A stretch of 64,000 bases of DNA, from the NCBI GenBank assembly GCA_030077755.1, contig JAQJZZ010000001.1, forward strand, positions 930,001 to 994,000. The letters run 5' to 3'. The DNA comes from Filosporella fistucella (taxonomy: Eukaryota; Ascomycota; Leotiomycetes; Helotiales). Below the pieces are notes generated by a model. That model was not told the origin of the DNA and did no database searches. It was given only the letters and a program-made list of their open reading frames with translations. The translations under genes and the position numbers were made by a program. Shown in pieces: positions 61,372-64,000 of the stretch (position 1 is the stretch's first letter; each line of letters opens with the position of its first letter).

Positions 61372-61639
61372 AGACCGTAATCGCTTGACTACCATCAACT
61401 CCATCTACCGTCAAGTATTACACAATCCTCCATCCAACATCTGGTTCTCCATTTCGTGGAGCCGGAGCAGTGGGTACCAAGTATAAAGACTCGTTTATGG
61501 GCAAAGAGATCCGCTTTATACTTTCTGCAAGACCGGAATGGAAAAATATTTAAGCGAGGAGAGAGAAGGGGAAGAATTCGGATTGAGATAGTTAGAAAAG
61601 TGATAGAAAAGAGAATTAGAAGAGAATTGCAAGTGTGAA

Positions 61640-62060
61640 TTGAGTTCGGATTCTGAAAGGAAGGTGAGGATTTACTTTAAGGGAAATTCTTATTAATTAG
61701 GAGAATAAAACTTGCCCATATAATATAGATCAAGGGGGAGATTTGAAGCGAGGGAAATTAACGGAAAGAGGAGGGAGATTAAAGATAAAGAAGGGAAGGT
61801 ATAGATAAAGAGGATATTCTGAATTGATTTTAAGCCTTCTTCCTCATAGGACATTTAAGTTATTCATATCCAATAGTTTGTAGAACTGAGGAATCAGAGA
61901 GAAACAAGCGAAAAAAGAGGATTGGGAGATTTGAGACATTTATTCAAGCCTTCTCCAAAGTAATAGAATTTTCTATTGACACCTGGTGGTTTTTAGTATT
62001 GAAGATTTGAGGGGAAAGAAGTAAAGAAAGAAAGTAAGGAGATTCAAGATAGCAAATCAG
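61640..62060 (+). repeat. Purine-rich low-complexity tract
   Basis: The plus strand is dominated by A and G, with repeated GGGAGA, AAAGA and GAGG words and few coding signals. It may be a degenerate simple repeat; no function is claimed. Confidence 0.5.
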
Positions 62061-62645
62061 GATTTTTTCAAAGAAGTAGATTTGGACTGTCGACATTCGG
62101 CGACGCATGCAATTAATAGTTACAGAACTCTCAAATATCTCAACAACTAATAGACTTGCGAATCCAATTGTTATACTTGTAGCTGTTGGGACAATTCGAA
62201 GTCATCTAGCTTTGCCCCGTACTTTCAATCTACAAGAATGTCTCTTTTGGGGAAGGCAGAATGCCAATGCAATTTTTGAAGTATACACTAAGCTAATGTC
62301 CTCGATTTGTTTATCACATTCCTTGCACACAACGTAGTGTTTGCAAAAGTCGAAGTTTGAAGGAATGTTGAGTTTTGGAATGTGGAGATGAAAAATAGGG
62401 GCTCGAATTCTCCCCGCAAGTGGAGGTGATGCGGGGGAACCCGAGCCCCCCTTCTGCTGCCTAAGGCCTGAATGGGCAGATTTCCAACACCTCAGAATAT
62501 GTCCTTGTACCTTAGGGAACAAGCACGTGGCAAATCCCAGTCGCGTCTCTCGCGCTCACAACCTCAAACTTCCTTCTCCCATTTACATCTCCACCAAACC
62601 TCCACTCACTCACTCTCTCTCCCGCTCCCCCGCAAAAGCTCGGTC

Positions 62646-63836
62646 ATGGCCGCCTCAACCAGTCCTCGTGGACTCGGCGACTTGCCCGACGAGCTTCTTC
62701 TTCAGATCATAAAATTGCTGCCCTCTCACGAAGTAGGCAGCATGTGTCTGGTCAGCCGCCGGATGAACTCTGTTGCCGATCCTGTGCTGCACAAGAATAT
62801 CATGTTTAATGAGCCCGAACATCATATGACATTTACCGAATCGCTGATTACGAGGCCGAGAAGAGGTTCACTGATTCAGAATATACGGCTGGAGTATCCT
62901 GGATCGGAATTGTCGCATCTGAATTTGAGGAATAGCTTGTATCAAATTGATCGGTTCTCACATGCTCTATCCACCATGTCGAATCTGGAGGATCTGTATG
63001 TCTCGGTTCCGGATCCGTTGTGCCATGGTATTGGGACTCTGTTCAATGGTCCGTTCGATCTGGCCTGTTTGAAGACTTGTAAGTAATCACCTGATTTTAA
63101 AGTTCAGCCTTGCTTACGACAAACAGGCTATTTATTCTTTCAGAGAGATAACGATGAGTATTGGGATCTACAAGAGAGTATTCATATCTTCGCTCATCCC
63201 ACCTTGGAAAAACTCACGATTCGAAGAGCTAAGCTCGACGAGAAGGGATTTGACAGCCTTGAGAAGCCTGAATACACCGCTTTGCAAGAGCTTCATTTTG
63301 TGGAGTGTGACATCAATGACGATGCTCTATCAGATATCCTCCAGCATCCCGAAGCCTTGAAAGAGTTTACCATGATTCAGAAAGAGGAGCCCACACCGGA
63401 ACTTGAGGAGACTCCAGACGACATCGGCGATTATATCAATGCTCTCAAATCAGCTCAGCATTCATTGGAAACGATCATAATCGACTACTCGATGCTAAAA
63501 GGAAAGAAAGCATTGAGGTTGAGAGAATTCGATCAGCTCAAAACTTTAGAACTTCGCGATTTCCAGCTCTATGGCTCGACCAGAAAGGCTCCGAGACTAC
63601 ACTCTGTCGGCTTGCCTCCAAACCTGGAAACCTTGACATTCCATCATCCGTTTGGTCGCGATGAGGAAGTCAATGAGCTTCTTTGCTATAGCATTGAGAA
63701 CAAGGAGATTATGGCTAGACAGTGGCGACAGATGGTGGTGGTTGAGGATGAGAATGGGATTCCGCCCAAGATTGTGGATGCTTGTAGGGCTTTGGGAAAT
63801 TTTCTGAGTACGATGTCGAGGGGTGATGATGACTAG
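62646..63836 (+). CDS. F-box protein
   Basis: Exons 62646-63078 and 63127-63836 (48-nt intron, GTAAGT..CAG) give 380 aa. Residues about 9-48 form an F-box: LGDLPDELLLQIIKLLPSHE, then CLVSRRMNSVADPVLHKNI. This segment would bind Skp1 in an SCF ubiquitin ligase. The rest contains irregular leucine-rich stretches (LEDLYVSVP, TALQELHFVECDIND, FDQLKTLELRDF, PPNLETLTFHHPF) typical of fungal F-box/LRR-like substrate-binding regions. The ATG at 62646 is preferred to upstream in-frame starts because it directly precedes the F-box and has the context GTCATGG. Such genes form large, fast-evolving families in filamentous fungi; the substrate is unknown. Confidence 0.9.
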
Positions 63837-64000
63837 AATGCTTGGCTTCTGAAGTCAGGAAACATCCTCCCCTTGATCACGCTCTCTACCACCCAAGCTT
63901 CATCACCCATCCTCGGAATACGCTTTTATCCTCTCTGTTTCATTCACGCCACGTATCACAATCATAAGATGACTATAAGATAGCTTCTGCTTTCATCAAT
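63837..64000. other. 3' flank of the F-box gene
   Basis: This short terminal stretch has no feature that I can support. Confidence 0.6.

Larger units (their letters stand above)
59985..62645. other. 2.7 kb repeat-bearing intergenic region
   Basis: No confident gene. It contains a 15-bp minisatellite at 61237-61371, a short diverged duplication at 61021 and 61536, and a purine-rich plus strand from about 61640 to 62060. A 90-codon frame at 60961-61233 includes a coding-like stretch (EIGERALGGVPQAVGEG) but no family is recognised; it may be a relic. Confidence 0.5.

Overview
The window looks like nuclear DNA of a filamentous ascomycete (Pezizomycotina). Most genes are interrupted by short introns of about 42-120 nt with GT..AG ends and CTRAY-like branch sites. 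The gene set is typically fungal: an alpha-aminoadipate lysine pathway enzyme, Clr5-domain proteins, a Zn(II)2Cys6 regulator, a SUR7/PalI protein, a PiT phosphate permease, a Ppz-type phosphatase and a highly reducing polyketide synthase (HR-PKS). Several proteins without a name resemble families I associate with Leotiomycetes, but the class is only a guess. Exon joins were worked out by eye from reading frame, splice signals and family motifs.

Layout. 1-10.6 kb is mainly housekeeping: a low-complexity Lys/Pro/Ala/Glu-rich protein (-), homoisocitrate dehydrogenase LYS12 (+), mitochondrial ribosomal protein uS8m (-), and a conserved Pro/Gln-rich protein (+), followed by about 2 kb without a gene. 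From 10.6 to 36.5 kb the DNA is more accessory: two tandem Clr5-domain genes, an unknown 238-aa protein, an FSH1/LovG-like serine hydrolase, a complete ten-exon HR-PKS (KS-AT-DH-MT-ER-KR-ACP), two membrane-anchored or membrane proteins of unknown function, and a large CorA-like/CxCG multi-membrane protein. From 36.6 to 64 kb the genes are mostly ordinary: FluG-like amidohydrolase/glutamine-synthetase fusion, a multi-TM protein, a small two-TM protein, a GT90 glycosyltransferase, PiT phosphate permease, a Zn2Cys6 factor, a small zinc-binding protein, Ppz phosphatase, SUR7/PalI protein and an F-box protein.

How the genes may work together. The PKS has no C-terminal release domain, and 1.4 kb upstream on the same strand lies a stand-alone alpha/beta hydrolase of the family that releases polyketides in trans (LovG type). 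No P450, methyltransferase, transporter or acyltransferase gene is recognisable nearby, so this looks like a minimal two-gene polyketide locus. The flanking Clr5 and membrane-protein genes are candidates for partners only by position. No tRNA, rRNA, CRISPR array or intact transposon was recognised. Repetitive signals include a possible G-quadruplex run upstream of LYS12, a 15-bp minisatellite at 61.2 kb, and a nonamer (AGTGCAAAT) recurring between 12.9 and 16.7 kb.
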